Part shown: positions 34,836 through 42,832 of the stretch, piece after piece
How the letters are laid out: each line of letters starts with the position of its first letter
Position numbering within the stretch: position 1 is the stretch's first letter
DNA from: JABMRP01 sp964444795
GTDB taxonomy: Bacteria > Planctomycetota > Planctomycetia > Pirellulales > Thermoguttaceae
Assembly (NCBI GenBank): GCA_964444795.1
Contig: CAYUIQ010000016.1
Location: forward strand, 1 to 61,756
Direction of reading: 5' to 3'
Length of the DNA stretch: 61,756 nt
Notes under the pieces: generated by a model
Database searches by the model: none
What the model saw: the letters and a program-made list of their open reading frames with translations, nothing else
Told to the model about the DNA's origin: nothing
Translations under genes and position numbers: made by a program

Positions 34836-36428
34836 ATGACCGACGCCGCGGACCGAAAAGACGAAGCTGTTTGTCAACACGATCAAGAAACCCATTGCCA
34901 CTGTTGCCCGGACAGCCCGTGGCGCCGGGAACTCAACGTCTCGCGCCGGACCTTCCTGGGATCGGCCGCAGTGGGCGGCACCGTTCTAGGCGGGATGAGT
35001 TGGACGAGTCTGGCGGCGGCGGCCGACACCGAACTGCCTATGCCCGGCCAGCGGACCCCGCTGAAGGTACTGCCCATCCTGGTCTGGAATCATCCCCGGC
35101 GGGCACCTATGCGGTCGTGGCGAAACTGGGGCGGGATCGAGACTCCAGAACAGGCCGCCGAAGAAGTAGCTCGAATCAAGAAGGAGTTGACGGGCATCGC
35201 TCGGAACGCCGATTTCCCGGTCGAATTCGCCGAGGTCGCGTCGGTCAACAACGTGAACCAAATGGCGAACTCGCCGAAACTGCAAGCGGCCGATGTCGTC
35301 GTGGTCTATGGTGCCGGAAGTGCCGTCGACGGTTGCCGCAATTTCGGCAAGGACGTCATTCTTTTCCAGCGTCACCGCAGCGGGCCCGTCTACTTGCAGT
35401 ATGAAGTCATCAGCCCACGATTCCTCCGCCAACACAAGGACGAACTGGCACTGCAACACATCACGTTCGACGACGTGGTGACCGACAGCCTCGACGAATT
35501 GACCTGGCGGCTGCGGTCCCTTTGTGGACTGAAGAACACCAAGGGCACGAAAATCCTCTGCGTTGGCGGACCCGCCGGTTGGGCGCAACCGAGCGGCGTG
35601 ATTCCCGAACTGGTCAAGAAGGTCTGGAACCTCGACATGCCGACCGTCACGTACGACGAACTCGGCCGGTTGGTCCAAGAGGCCCGCGCCGACGGCAAGG
35701 CCGTCGCACTGGCCAAGAAGCGAGCCGGTGATTACCTGGGGGACAAAGGTACCACGCTGGAAACCAAGCGCGATTTCGTCGACAACTGTTTTCTGCTCGA
35801 TCAGGTGTTTCGCGGTCTGATGGCCGAAGCCGACTGCCAGGCAATTACGATCAATGGTTGTATGGGCACGATCATGCCGATTGCCCAAACGTCGGCCTGT
35901 CTGACTCTCAGCACGCTGAATGACGACGGCTATTTGGCCTTCTGCGAATCCGACTTCGTGGTCATTCCTTCAGGGATTCTGCTGGCCAACATCAGCGGCC
36001 TGCCCGTCTTCCTGAACGATCCTACCTACCCGCACGACGGCATGATCACGCTTGCCCATTGCACCGGCCCCCGCAAGATGGACGGCAAGAAGATCGAGCA
36101 GGCACGGATCGTCACGCACTTCGAATCCGATTACGGGGCCGCACCGAAAGTCGAGATGCCCAAGGGCCAGGTGGTGACGAACATCGCACCGGACTTCAAG
36201 TCGGAGCGTTGGATGGGGTTGCTCGGCACGATCGTCGATGCCCCTTTCCTGCCGATCTGCCGCGATCAGATCGACGTGGCCTACGACGTGCCCGACCAAT
36301 TGGTGGCCGAACGCATGCCCGGTTTCCACTGGATGACGAGCTACGGCGACCACATGAAAGAGCTCGGATACGCTCTGCGACGTGCCGGCATCGCCTGGGA
36401 CAATTTGAACAGAGTTCCCACGGCGTAG
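34836..36428 (+). CDS. Tat-exported sugar-isomerase-like protein
   Basis: A 530-residue protein with a twin-arginine signal (S36-R-R-T-F-L41, then a hydrophobic stretch ending near AAAADT), so it is likely exported folded. GGAGGAGAG lies just before the ATG at 34836. The mature part resembles the L-fucose/L-arabinose isomerase fold: an N-terminal alpha/beta half (VVVVYGAGSAVDGC, VGGPAGW) and a C-terminal half with ITINGCMGTIMP, ACLTLSTLNDDGYLAFCESD and LAHCTGPRKM. A Glu-rich metal site of the isomerase type is plausible (ESD in AFCESDF, FESDYG). The n-region before the Tat motif is Cys/His-rich (C13, H15, H20-C-H-C-C24), which is unusual. The gene is convergent with the aldehyde:ferredoxin oxidoreductase gene, 27 nt apart. 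Sugar processing outside the cytoplasm is an inference. Confidence 0.6.
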   Translation: MTDAADRKDEAVCQHDQETHCHCCPDSPWRRELNVSRRTFLGSAAVGGTVLGGMSWTSLAAAADTELPMPGQRTPLKVLPILVWNHPRRAPMRSWRNWGGIETPEQAAEEVARIKKELTGIARNADFPVEFAEVASVNNVNQMANSPKLQAADVVVVYGAGSAVDGCRNFGKDVILFQRHRSGPVYLQYEVISPRFLRQHKDELALQHITFDDVVTDSLDELTWRLRSLCGLKNTKGTKILCVGGPAGWAQPSGVIPELVKKVWNLDMPTVTYDELGRLVQEARADGKAVALAKKRAGDYLGDKGTTLETKRDFVDNCFLLDQVFRGLMAEADCQAITINGCMGTIMPIAQTSACLTLSTLNDDGYLAFCESDFVVIPSGILLANISGLPVFLNDPTYPHDGMITLAHCTGPRKMDGKKIEQARIVTHFESDYGAAPKVEMPKGQVVTNIAPDFKSERWMGLLGTIVDAPFLPICRDQIDVAYDVPDQLVAERMPGFHWMTSYGDHMKELGYALRRAGIAWDNLNRVPTA

Positions 36429-36455
36429 GGAACCTGAAATGCCGGGCGTCGCCGA

Positions 36456-38285
36456 TCACTTAATGCCCAAGGCGCTGAGCTTCTCGTCGGGGACGACCCC
36501 GTCGTTCCAGCCTCGCTCGGCGTAGTATTCCTCGAGCATCCGCGGCAGTTCGCAGATATGGCCCTCGGAGCCCGGCGCGGTGGAAGGTTCCTTGAGGAAC
36601 CGGTCGGGGAGCGTATCGCTGCCCTCGCGGAAGCCGGCCAGATTGTTGTAGTGGCGTTCGAGGTTGTAGATGCGTTCACCCGCTTCGAGCACATCTTCGG
36701 CGGTGAAGGGCTGGCCGATGAACGCCGCGTACTGGGCGGCGTAGTTTTCGGCCGACTCGGCGAAGGCGGAGAACTTGCAGACGTCCAAGCTGTCGGAAAA
36801 TGCCATCACGTCTTGCAGCACTTTGGTAAGCTTGCCTTTTCCTTCCCAGTCGAGCGGATCGGTCTTCCCTCCGACCCCGAGGACTTCGCTGGCCGGGGTA
36901 TACGCCCGAAGATGGCAAGCGCCGCGGTTCGACGTGGCATAGCCCAGGCCCATCCCCTTGAGGCCGCGGGGATCGTAGGCCGGAATGCCCTGGTCTTTGG
37001 CCGTCATGGCGACCTCCGGCGCGTCGAAGTGCCGGGCGATACGGGCCGTTCCCTCGGCCAGCACGTCGCCCACGCCCTCGCGCCGAGCCATCTTGTCGAC
37101 CAGCGCGACCATGGCGGCCGTGTCACCCCAGTTCAACCCCTCACCGTCGGGCGCCAAGCCGCGTTCGGACACTTCCATGTAGCAGGCCAGGGACTGGCCC
37201 AATTCGATCGCGTCGAACCCATACTCGTTGGCCTGATCGATCATCTTGATCACGGCTTTGACATCGGCGTTGTCGCAGTTGGCTCCCAGCGACCACACCG
37301 ACTCGTACTCGACGCTTTCCATGTGCAGACCGGCGTAGGGTCCGTCCTTGATCTCCACTTCCTTCTTGCAGGCTACCGGACAAGCGTGGCAGGTGGGATT
37401 CTTCACCACGTAGTTGTCCTTGACCGTCTCGCCGGACAGGGCTTCGGCGTCGGCGAAGGCGCAGAGTTGCGAGTTCTTGGCGGGCAGGGCGCCGATGTGA
37501 TTGACCACGTTCATCAAGACGTTGGTGCCGTAGACCGACAGACCGCCCTTCTTCGGCGAGGTGACGTTGCTCTCATCGCAAATGCGCTCCAGGGCGTCCT
37601 TGTTCGCCGGTTCCCAGGCCTCGGGATCGGCGGGCCGCACCCGGCTCTTATTGCTGCCGCGAATGACCAGTGCCTTGAGTCGCTTGAATCCGCCCACGGC
37701 GCCGGTGCCGCTACGGCCGAAGGATCGGGTGTTCTCGTCGATCCAGGCGGCCATGCGGGAAAGTTTCTCGCCCGCCTCGCCGATAGTCACCACGCTGAGG
37801 TCCGGCTTGCGCTCGCCGTCGCTGTAACGCTCGGTAAGGACGCGGATCGTTTCGGAGGTGCTCTTGCCCCAGAGATCCGAGGCGTCGCGGATCTCGACGG
37901 TGCCGTCGGCGATGTAAAGATAGACCGGTTTGCTGCTCTGGCCGCGAACGACCAACGCGTCGAGTCCCGACCAGCGGAAACGCGATCCCGACCAGCCGCC
38001 CATGTGCGAGTCGGCAACCGTTCCGGTCAGCGGGCTCTTCGTGACGCAAGCCCAGCGGCCGCTCATTTTCATATGGGTGCCGGTCATCGGGCCGACGGCG
38101 AAGGCGATGACATTCTCGGCCGAAAACGGCTCCACCTCCGGACCGTTGTCAAAGACGTACTTGACACCCAGTCCCCGAGCCCCGATGTAGAGCCGGGCGT
38201 CTTCGTCGCTGACCTTGTCGTAATCGATCTGGCCCGTGCTCAAGTCGACCCTAGCCACCTTGCCCTGGAATACGTTGGCGCTCAT
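36456..38285 (-). CDS. Aldehyde:ferredoxin oxidoreductase (tungsten enzyme) family protein
   Basis: A 609-residue cytoplasmic enzyme. The ATG at 38285 has AGGAGA upstream and gives MSANVFQGKVARVDLSTGQI, the usual AOR opening. The N-terminal domain has RGLGVKYVFD and AVGPMTGT of the tungstopterin-binding fold. The [4Fe-4S] ligands are C299-x2-C302-x3-C306 (CHACPVAC) and C503 (LDVCKFSAF). Members oxidise aldehydes to acids, or run in reverse, with ferredoxin and a tungsten or molybdenum bis-pterin cofactor; most are from anaerobes. No ferredoxin or cofactor gene is adjacent. The real physiological substrate is unknown. No clear promoter was found upstream. Confidence 0.92.
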   Translation of the reverse strand: MSANVFQGKVARVDLSTGQIDYDKVSDEDARLYIGARGLGVKYVFDNGPEVEPFSAENVIAFAVGPMTGTHMKMSGRWACVTKSPLTGTVADSHMGGWSGSRFRWSGLDALVVRGQSSKPVYLYIADGTVEIRDASDLWGKSTSETIRVLTERYSDGERKPDLSVVTIGEAGEKLSRMAAWIDENTRSFGRSGTGAVGGFKRLKALVIRGSNKSRVRPADPEAWEPANKDALERICDESNVTSPKKGGLSVYGTNVLMNVVNHIGALPAKNSQLCAFADAEALSGETVKDNYVVKNPTCHACPVACKKEVEIKDGPYAGLHMESVEYESVWSLGANCDNADVKAVIKMIDQANEYGFDAIELGQSLACYMEVSERGLAPDGEGLNWGDTAAMVALVDKMARREGVGDVLAEGTARIARHFDAPEVAMTAKDQGIPAYDPRGLKGMGLGYATSNRGACHLRAYTPASEVLGVGGKTDPLDWEGKGKLTKVLQDVMAFSDSLDVCKFSAFAESAENYAAQYAAFIGQPFTAEDVLEAGERIYNLERHYNNLAGFREGSDTLPDRFLKEPSTAPGSEGHICELPRMLEEYYAERGWNDGVVPDEKLSALGIK

Positions 38286-38848
38286 GAGATTCTCCTGCAG
38301 AGAGATGCCATTTGTTCTGGCAACTACTTGGTTGGTCCAAACCGACGCCCCATTGTGCCACAGTGCGAAGGGGTTCGGCAACTACCCCCCGAAGCAATGT
38401 CGTATGGTTTCGCGCTCCCGCGGTGCGGTCGTATTGCGAAGCACGGGCCTCTGCTCGCGGGCAAGCGCGATGCTGCGCCCAACGATAGCCATTTGCTCAA
38501 TCGTATGCCCCCTGGCAAGGGAGGGCTCGGAGGCGGCGTGAAGTCGGCAGAGCCAATGCGCTTTACCAGCGGCTCGCACGCAGTCCCCAGTCGAGCCGAT
38601 TTGCCGGTGGGGCTGGCGATACGGGATTGCCGCCGACCCGAAATATCCCTCACTCGGGGGTGTTGGGACATTTGTTCCGTCACCGGCTGGCATGCCGTGA
38701 CGTCGGAGATTTCGCCTGACTTCAGAAAGGGGCAAATGTTCCGCTTGGATCCCTTCTCTCTTGACACGCCCCCCTATTGTGCGAGATGCTAGCTTATGAG
38801 CCGAAGTAGAGGCTATCCGGGCAAATGCATAACGGAAAGGACCATGTG
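38286..38848. other. 563-nt divergent intergenic region with hairpins
   Basis: Between the AOR-type gene and the second HzsA-like gene. It contains a hairpin GTCAC-c-GGC/GCC-GTGAC (38679-38701) and two related short segments, GGGACATTTGTTCC (38665-38678) and GGGGCAAATGTTCC (38729-38742), that are near mirror images of each other. A TTGACA box is at 38761-38766. Otherwise nothing gene-like is seen on either strand that is better than antisense noise. Confidence 0.5.
38761..38790 (+). promoter_or_regulatory. Weak promoter candidate for HzsA-like paralogue 2
   Basis: A perfect TTGACA (38761-38766) with GATGCT after 18 nt (3 of 6). It lies about 60 nt before the ATG at 38849. The -10 match is poor. 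Confidence 0.3.
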
Positions 38849-41800
38849 ATGTCGCGTATATTTGTAGTCGCACTGGCACTGACGGCGCTGCTGGGCGCCC
38901 CCTCATCTTCATCCGCGGCAAAGTTGCCGGCGACCGATCCCGCTTGGTACCATCACCAGGCGACGTGGCCGGAGACGCTGCGGCTGTCGCGCGAGGCGCT
39001 CGCCCGCCATCTCGAAGAAGTGCCCGGGACGGTTCTGCCCGGCGCGCCGCAAGGCGTGCGATTTGCTCCCTGGCAAGCGATTGGGCCATTTTCCGCGCCG
39101 GCGGGTAAGGACGGCTTCGAACACGCCTACCCGCCGGAGACGGAAATCGACTTCACCAAGACATACGACGGACGCCGCTGGCGCCGCGAGACCCGGCCGG
39201 ACGGGCAATTTCACACCGACATCGATCTGCCCGATCACCGTTCGATGTACCTCTACCGCACGGTCACCACACCCACCGCGGCCAAGATCACCGTCTATTT
39301 CGGCTGCGACGATCGGGCGAAGGTCTGGCTCAACGGCAAGCTCGTGCAGACGATCCCCGGCGTTTCCCGCGGCACGGCAACCAGCCTTTCGCTTCAAGAG
39401 GGCGAGAACCGGCTGCTGGCGAAGATCCACAACAACACCGGCGGCAAGGGCTATTCGTTTGCCCTCACGCCCAACGCCGGCAACGCTCAGTCCAAGGAGA
39501 ACAGTCTCACGGCCATCCTCTGGGGGCTGATCGAGCGGGACTTCCGCGACGCGCCCCAACGGCGTCGCATGCAATGGGAACGCGAGGACGGCATCTGGAC
39601 CGGCGACTGGAAGGCCGGTGACTTCAGCGAGATTGCAGAGCGTTACGCGTCGGCCGTGCGGATCGAGGGAGATCTTCCGGCCAAGGCGAAGCAACTGGCC
39701 GGTCAGACGAAAAACGCCCGCGACCTGGACACCGTTCGCCAGTTGTATTACGGCGCCCGGGCCGTGGAAGAAGCAACCAAACTGGCCGGCGGGCTCGACT
39801 TCGCGCCTTTGCGTCGGGCAATCGACGACCTGACCGAAACCTTCGGCCACGACTATCCGAACGGGAAAGAGTATCTCGACCGGTTGGACCAAATCGAAAA
39901 GCTCCGCGACGCCGGCATTGCCGAAGGCGCCGCGGGCGTGCAGAAACTCGTGCAAGCGGGCGACCGGTTCGGTACGCTTCAGCAAGAAGCCCTGTTTGCC
40001 AACCCGCTGTTGGATTTCGACAAGCTTCTGGTCATTCGCCGCCGCGGTAATCTGGGGCTGCCACAGAACTGGCAGGGCAATTGCGTGATGCGGGGGCATT
40101 CGTTCGACAATGAGATCGCCGTGCTCTCGCCCGTTCGGCCGGATGGCGAACTGACAACGCTTTACCGCCCCGAGGGCAACCGTTTCGTGGGCGACGTCGA
40201 CCTGCACTTCGATGGCCGGAAAATGCTCTTCTCGATGCCCGACGCGAACAAGCGGTTTCAGATCTATGAGATGGATACCGCCGGCGAGAACCTGCGGCAG
40301 ATCACGCCCGACGAGCCGGACATCGACAACTACGACGCCTGTTATCTGCCCAGCGACAAGATCATCTACGGTTCGACCGGCTGTTTCCAGGGCGTGCCGT
40401 GCGTGGGAGGTGGCAACCAGGTGGCCAATCTGTACGTCATCAACCCCGACGGGACCGGGATCCGCCGCCTCTGTTTCGATCAGGACCACGACTGGTGCCC
40501 GGCGGTAACCAACGACGGTCGCGTGATGTTCCCCCGTTGGGAGTACAGCGACACGCCGCACTATTTCACCCGCGTGATGATGCGAATGAACCCCGACGGC
40601 ACCAACCAGACGGCCCTTTACGGGAGCAACTCGTATTGGCCCAATTCGACGTTTTACCCCCGGGCGATTCCCGGCCATCCGTCGAAGTTCGTGGCCGTCA
40701 TTTCCGGCCACCACGGCGTGCCGCGGATGGGTGAGCTAATCATCTTCGACCCGTCGCAGGGCCAACACGAGGCCGACGGGGTCGTACAGCGGATCCCGGG
40801 CTACGGCGAGAAGGTCGAGCCGATCATCCGCGATCAACTGGTCAACAGTTCCTGGCCGCGGTTCCTGCATCCTTTCCCCCTGAGCGAGAAGTACTTCCTC
40901 ACTGCCTGCCAGCCCGACGCCAAGTCGGCTTGGGGGATCTACCTGGTCGACGTGTTCGACAATATCGTGCCGGTTTGCATCGAGCCGGGCGTTGCCATGC
41001 TGGAACCCGTGCCGCTGCGTCCGACGGTGCGGCCGCCGGTTATTCCCGAGAGAGTCGACACGCGAGTCAAGAACGCCGTCGTTTATCTCTCCGACGTATA
41101 CACCGGCGACGGGCTCAAAGGCGTTGCTCGGGGTACGGTGAAGGAGTTGCGGCTGTTTGCGTTCGATTACGGTTACCAAGGACTGGCCAACCACACGTAC
41201 ATCGGCATCGAAGGGCCGTGGGACGTGCATCGTATTTTGGGCACGGTCAAGGTCGAGCCGGACGGCTCGTCGGTGTTCCGCATCCCGGCCAACACGCCCA
41301 TCGCCGTGCAACCGCTGGACGCCGACGGCAAGGCCGTGCAACTGATGCGTAGCTGGTTCGTGGCCATGCCCGGCGAGAACATCTCCTGCGTCGGTTGCCA
41401 CGAAAAGCTGACCGACGCCCCGCCAACCCACAAGACGCTGGCGGTAAGAAAGCCGCCGCAGTCGATCCGGCCCTGGTTCGGACCGGCGCGGGGTTTCAGC
41501 TTCGATCGCGAAGTGCAACCGGTGCTCGACAGGCATTGCGTTGGCTGCCACAACGACAAGCCGCACAACGGCCGACAGCTTTCCGATCTGCGGCAAGACA
41601 ACGTGCAGACGTTCAGCCGGGCGTATAAGACGTTGCAGCAACACGTTCGCCGACCCGGTCCGGAAAGCGATTACCACATGTTCCCGGCCGCCGAGTATCA
41701 TGCCGACACCAGCCCGCTCATCCAGATGTTGGCCAAGGGACACCACGGCGTGAAGCTCGACCGCGAGGCGAACGAGCGGCTTTACACGTGGATCGATCTG

Positions 41801-42748
41801 AATGTTCCCTACTACGGCACCTGGGGCGAATTTCGCGCCATCCCCAACGGTCAGCGCGAGCGTCGGGCGGCACTTCGCGAGTTGTACGCGGGCGTTACCG
41901 AAGACTACGAGGACATCCCCGAAGTTTCCACCGAGCCGATCACGCCGATCATTCCGCCCGCGCCAAGGGTGGTTGAACCGGTCGACGTGAAATGTCCCGA
42001 TTGGCCGTTCGACGCCGCCGAAGCGCGTCGCCGACAAGGCGAGGACAACCAGCGAACGATCTCGCTGGGCACGTCCGGCGAGAAGCAACTGGAGCTTACG
42101 CTGATGCGTATCCCGGCGGGCCAATTCGTCATGGGCGACTCGGCCGGCGCGGCCGACCAGCGCCCGCCCTGCCGCGTGCGGATCGAACGGCCGTTCTGGA
42201 TCGGCAAGACGGTGATCACCAACGAACAGTTCGCGGCGTTCGATCCGGATCACGACAGCCGCTATCTCGACCGCGGCGGGAAGGACCACTCGAATCGCGG
42301 CAACCCGCTGAATCGTCCGGAGCAACCGGTCATTCGCGTCTCCTGGGAGCGGGCAACGGCCTACTGCCGCTGGCTCTCCGAGCAGACCGGACGTCGGTAT
42401 CGGCTGCCCACCGAAGCGGAATGGGAGTTCGTCTGCCGCGGCGGCGCGACGGCCGATCAGAACGGCGACGGCCGCGTCTGGGGTGTCGATGCCATGACAT
42501 CCAGCGTGGCCGAGTGGACCCGGTCGGACTATCGTCCCTATCCATACCAGGGGGACGACGGCCGCGACGAGGGTACACGGCGAGGCCGCAAGGTGGTCCG
42601 CGGCGCCGGGGCGATCGGTCTGGCGGCCGACCGGCGCGACACGTACCGCCTCAGCTATCAGTCGTGGCAGGGCGTCTGGAACGTCGGTTTCCGCATCGTC
42701 TGCGAAGACAACGAACCGGCGCCCGAAACGATCGCCAACGCGGAGTAA
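38849..42748 (+). CDS. HzsA-like diheme propeller protein fused to a SUMF1-type domain (paralogue 2)
   Basis: A 1299-residue protein. The ATG at 38849 has GGAAAGGA 7 nt upstream and opens a signal peptide (MSRIFVVALALTALLGAPSS). Parts: a PA14/galactose-binding-like beta domain (about 70-215; VYFGCDDRAKVWLNGKL), a helical region (to about 390), a propeller (about 400-700; LPSDKIIYGSTG, GSNSYWPNSTFY), two c-type heme motifs C847-VGC-H851 and C897-VGC-H901, and a C-terminal SUMF1-like domain (about 1075-1290; LMRIPAGQFVMGDS, LPTEAEWEFVCRGG). It shares the whole plan with the protein at 16095-20120 but has a different N-terminal domain and a shorter SUMF1 part, again without the two catalytic Cys of true FGE (region VVRGAGAIGLAADRRDTYRLS). 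It is expected in the periplasm. Function unknown; the resemblance to hydrazine synthase alpha is structural and does not imply anammox. Confidence 0.82.
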   Translation: MSRIFVVALALTALLGAPSSSSAAKLPATDPAWYHHQATWPETLRLSREALARHLEEVPGTVLPGAPQGVRFAPWQAIGPFSAPAGKDGFEHAYPPETEIDFTKTYDGRRWRRETRPDGQFHTDIDLPDHRSMYLYRTVTTPTAAKITVYFGCDDRAKVWLNGKLVQTIPGVSRGTATSLSLQEGENRLLAKIHNNTGGKGYSFALTPNAGNAQSKENSLTAILWGLIERDFRDAPQRRRMQWEREDGIWTGDWKAGDFSEIAERYASAVRIEGDLPAKAKQLAGQTKNARDLDTVRQLYYGARAVEEATKLAGGLDFAPLRRAIDDLTETFGHDYPNGKEYLDRLDQIEKLRDAGIAEGAAGVQKLVQAGDRFGTLQQEALFANPLLDFDKLLVIRRRGNLGLPQNWQGNCVMRGHSFDNEIAVLSPVRPDGELTTLYRPEGNRFVGDVDLHFDGRKMLFSMPDANKRFQIYEMDTAGENLRQITPDEPDIDNYDACYLPSDKIIYGSTGCFQGVPCVGGGNQVANLYVINPDGTGIRRLCFDQDHDWCPAVTNDGRVMFPRWEYSDTPHYFTRVMMRMNPDGTNQTALYGSNSYWPNSTFYPRAIPGHPSKFVAVISGHHGVPRMGELIIFDPSQGQHEADGVVQRIPGYGEKVEPIIRDQLVNSSWPRFLHPFPLSEKYFLTACQPDAKSAWGIYLVDVFDNIVPVCIEPGVAMLEPVPLRPTVRPPVIPERVDTRVKNAVVYLSDVYTGDGLKGVARGTVKELRLFAFDYGYQGLANHTYIGIEGPWDVHRILGTVKVEPDGSSVFRIPANTPIAVQPLDADGKAVQLMRSWFVAMPGENISCVGCHEKLTDAPPTHKTLAVRKPPQSIRPWFGPARGFSFDREVQPVLDRHCVGCHNDKPHNGRQLSDLRQDNVQTFSRAYKTLQQHVRRPGPESDYHMFPAAEYHADTSPLIQMLAKGHHGVKLDREANERLYTWIDLNVPYYGTWGEFRAIPNGQRERRAALRELYAGVTEDYEDIPEVSTEPITPIIPPAPRVVEPVDVKCPDWPFDAAEARRRQGEDNQRTISLGTSGEKQLELTLMRIPAGQFVMGDSAGAADQRPPCRVRIERPFWIGKTVITNEQFAAFDPDHDSRYLDRGGKDHSNRGNPLNRPEQPVIRVSWERATAYCRWLSEQTGRRYRLPTEAEWEFVCRGGATADQNGDGRVWGVDAMTSSVAEWTRSDYRPYPYQGDDGRDEGTRRGRKVVRGAGAIGLAADRRDTYRLSYQSWQGVWNVGFRIVCEDNEPAPETIANAE

Positions 42749-42770
42749 TCCGCCCCTCACTCGGCGCGGC

Positions 42771-42788
42771 CCCGCGCTGGAGCGCGGG
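42771..42788. terminator. GC-rich hairpin after HzsA-like paralogue 2
   Basis: CCCGCGCT (42771-42778), GG, AGCGCGGG (42781-42788): a perfect 8-bp palindrome 23 nt after the stop. There is no T-run, so it may be a weak terminator, an RNA-stabilising hairpin or a dispersed REP-like repeat. Confidence 0.45.
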
Positions 42789-42832
42789 TCTTCCCACCCC
42801 TTGCGGTCATTCCGCTGAAAGGATGTCTTCCG

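Noticed and set aside
36558..38792. Long plus-strand open frame antisense to the AOR gene
   Set aside because: The minus-strand protein has clear family motifs and a ribosome binding site; the antisense frame has neither.
38849..42748. Hydrazine synthase / anammox function
   Set aside because: Only the propeller-heme plan is shared; no beta-gamma subunits, hydrazine dehydrogenase or other anammox genes are present.
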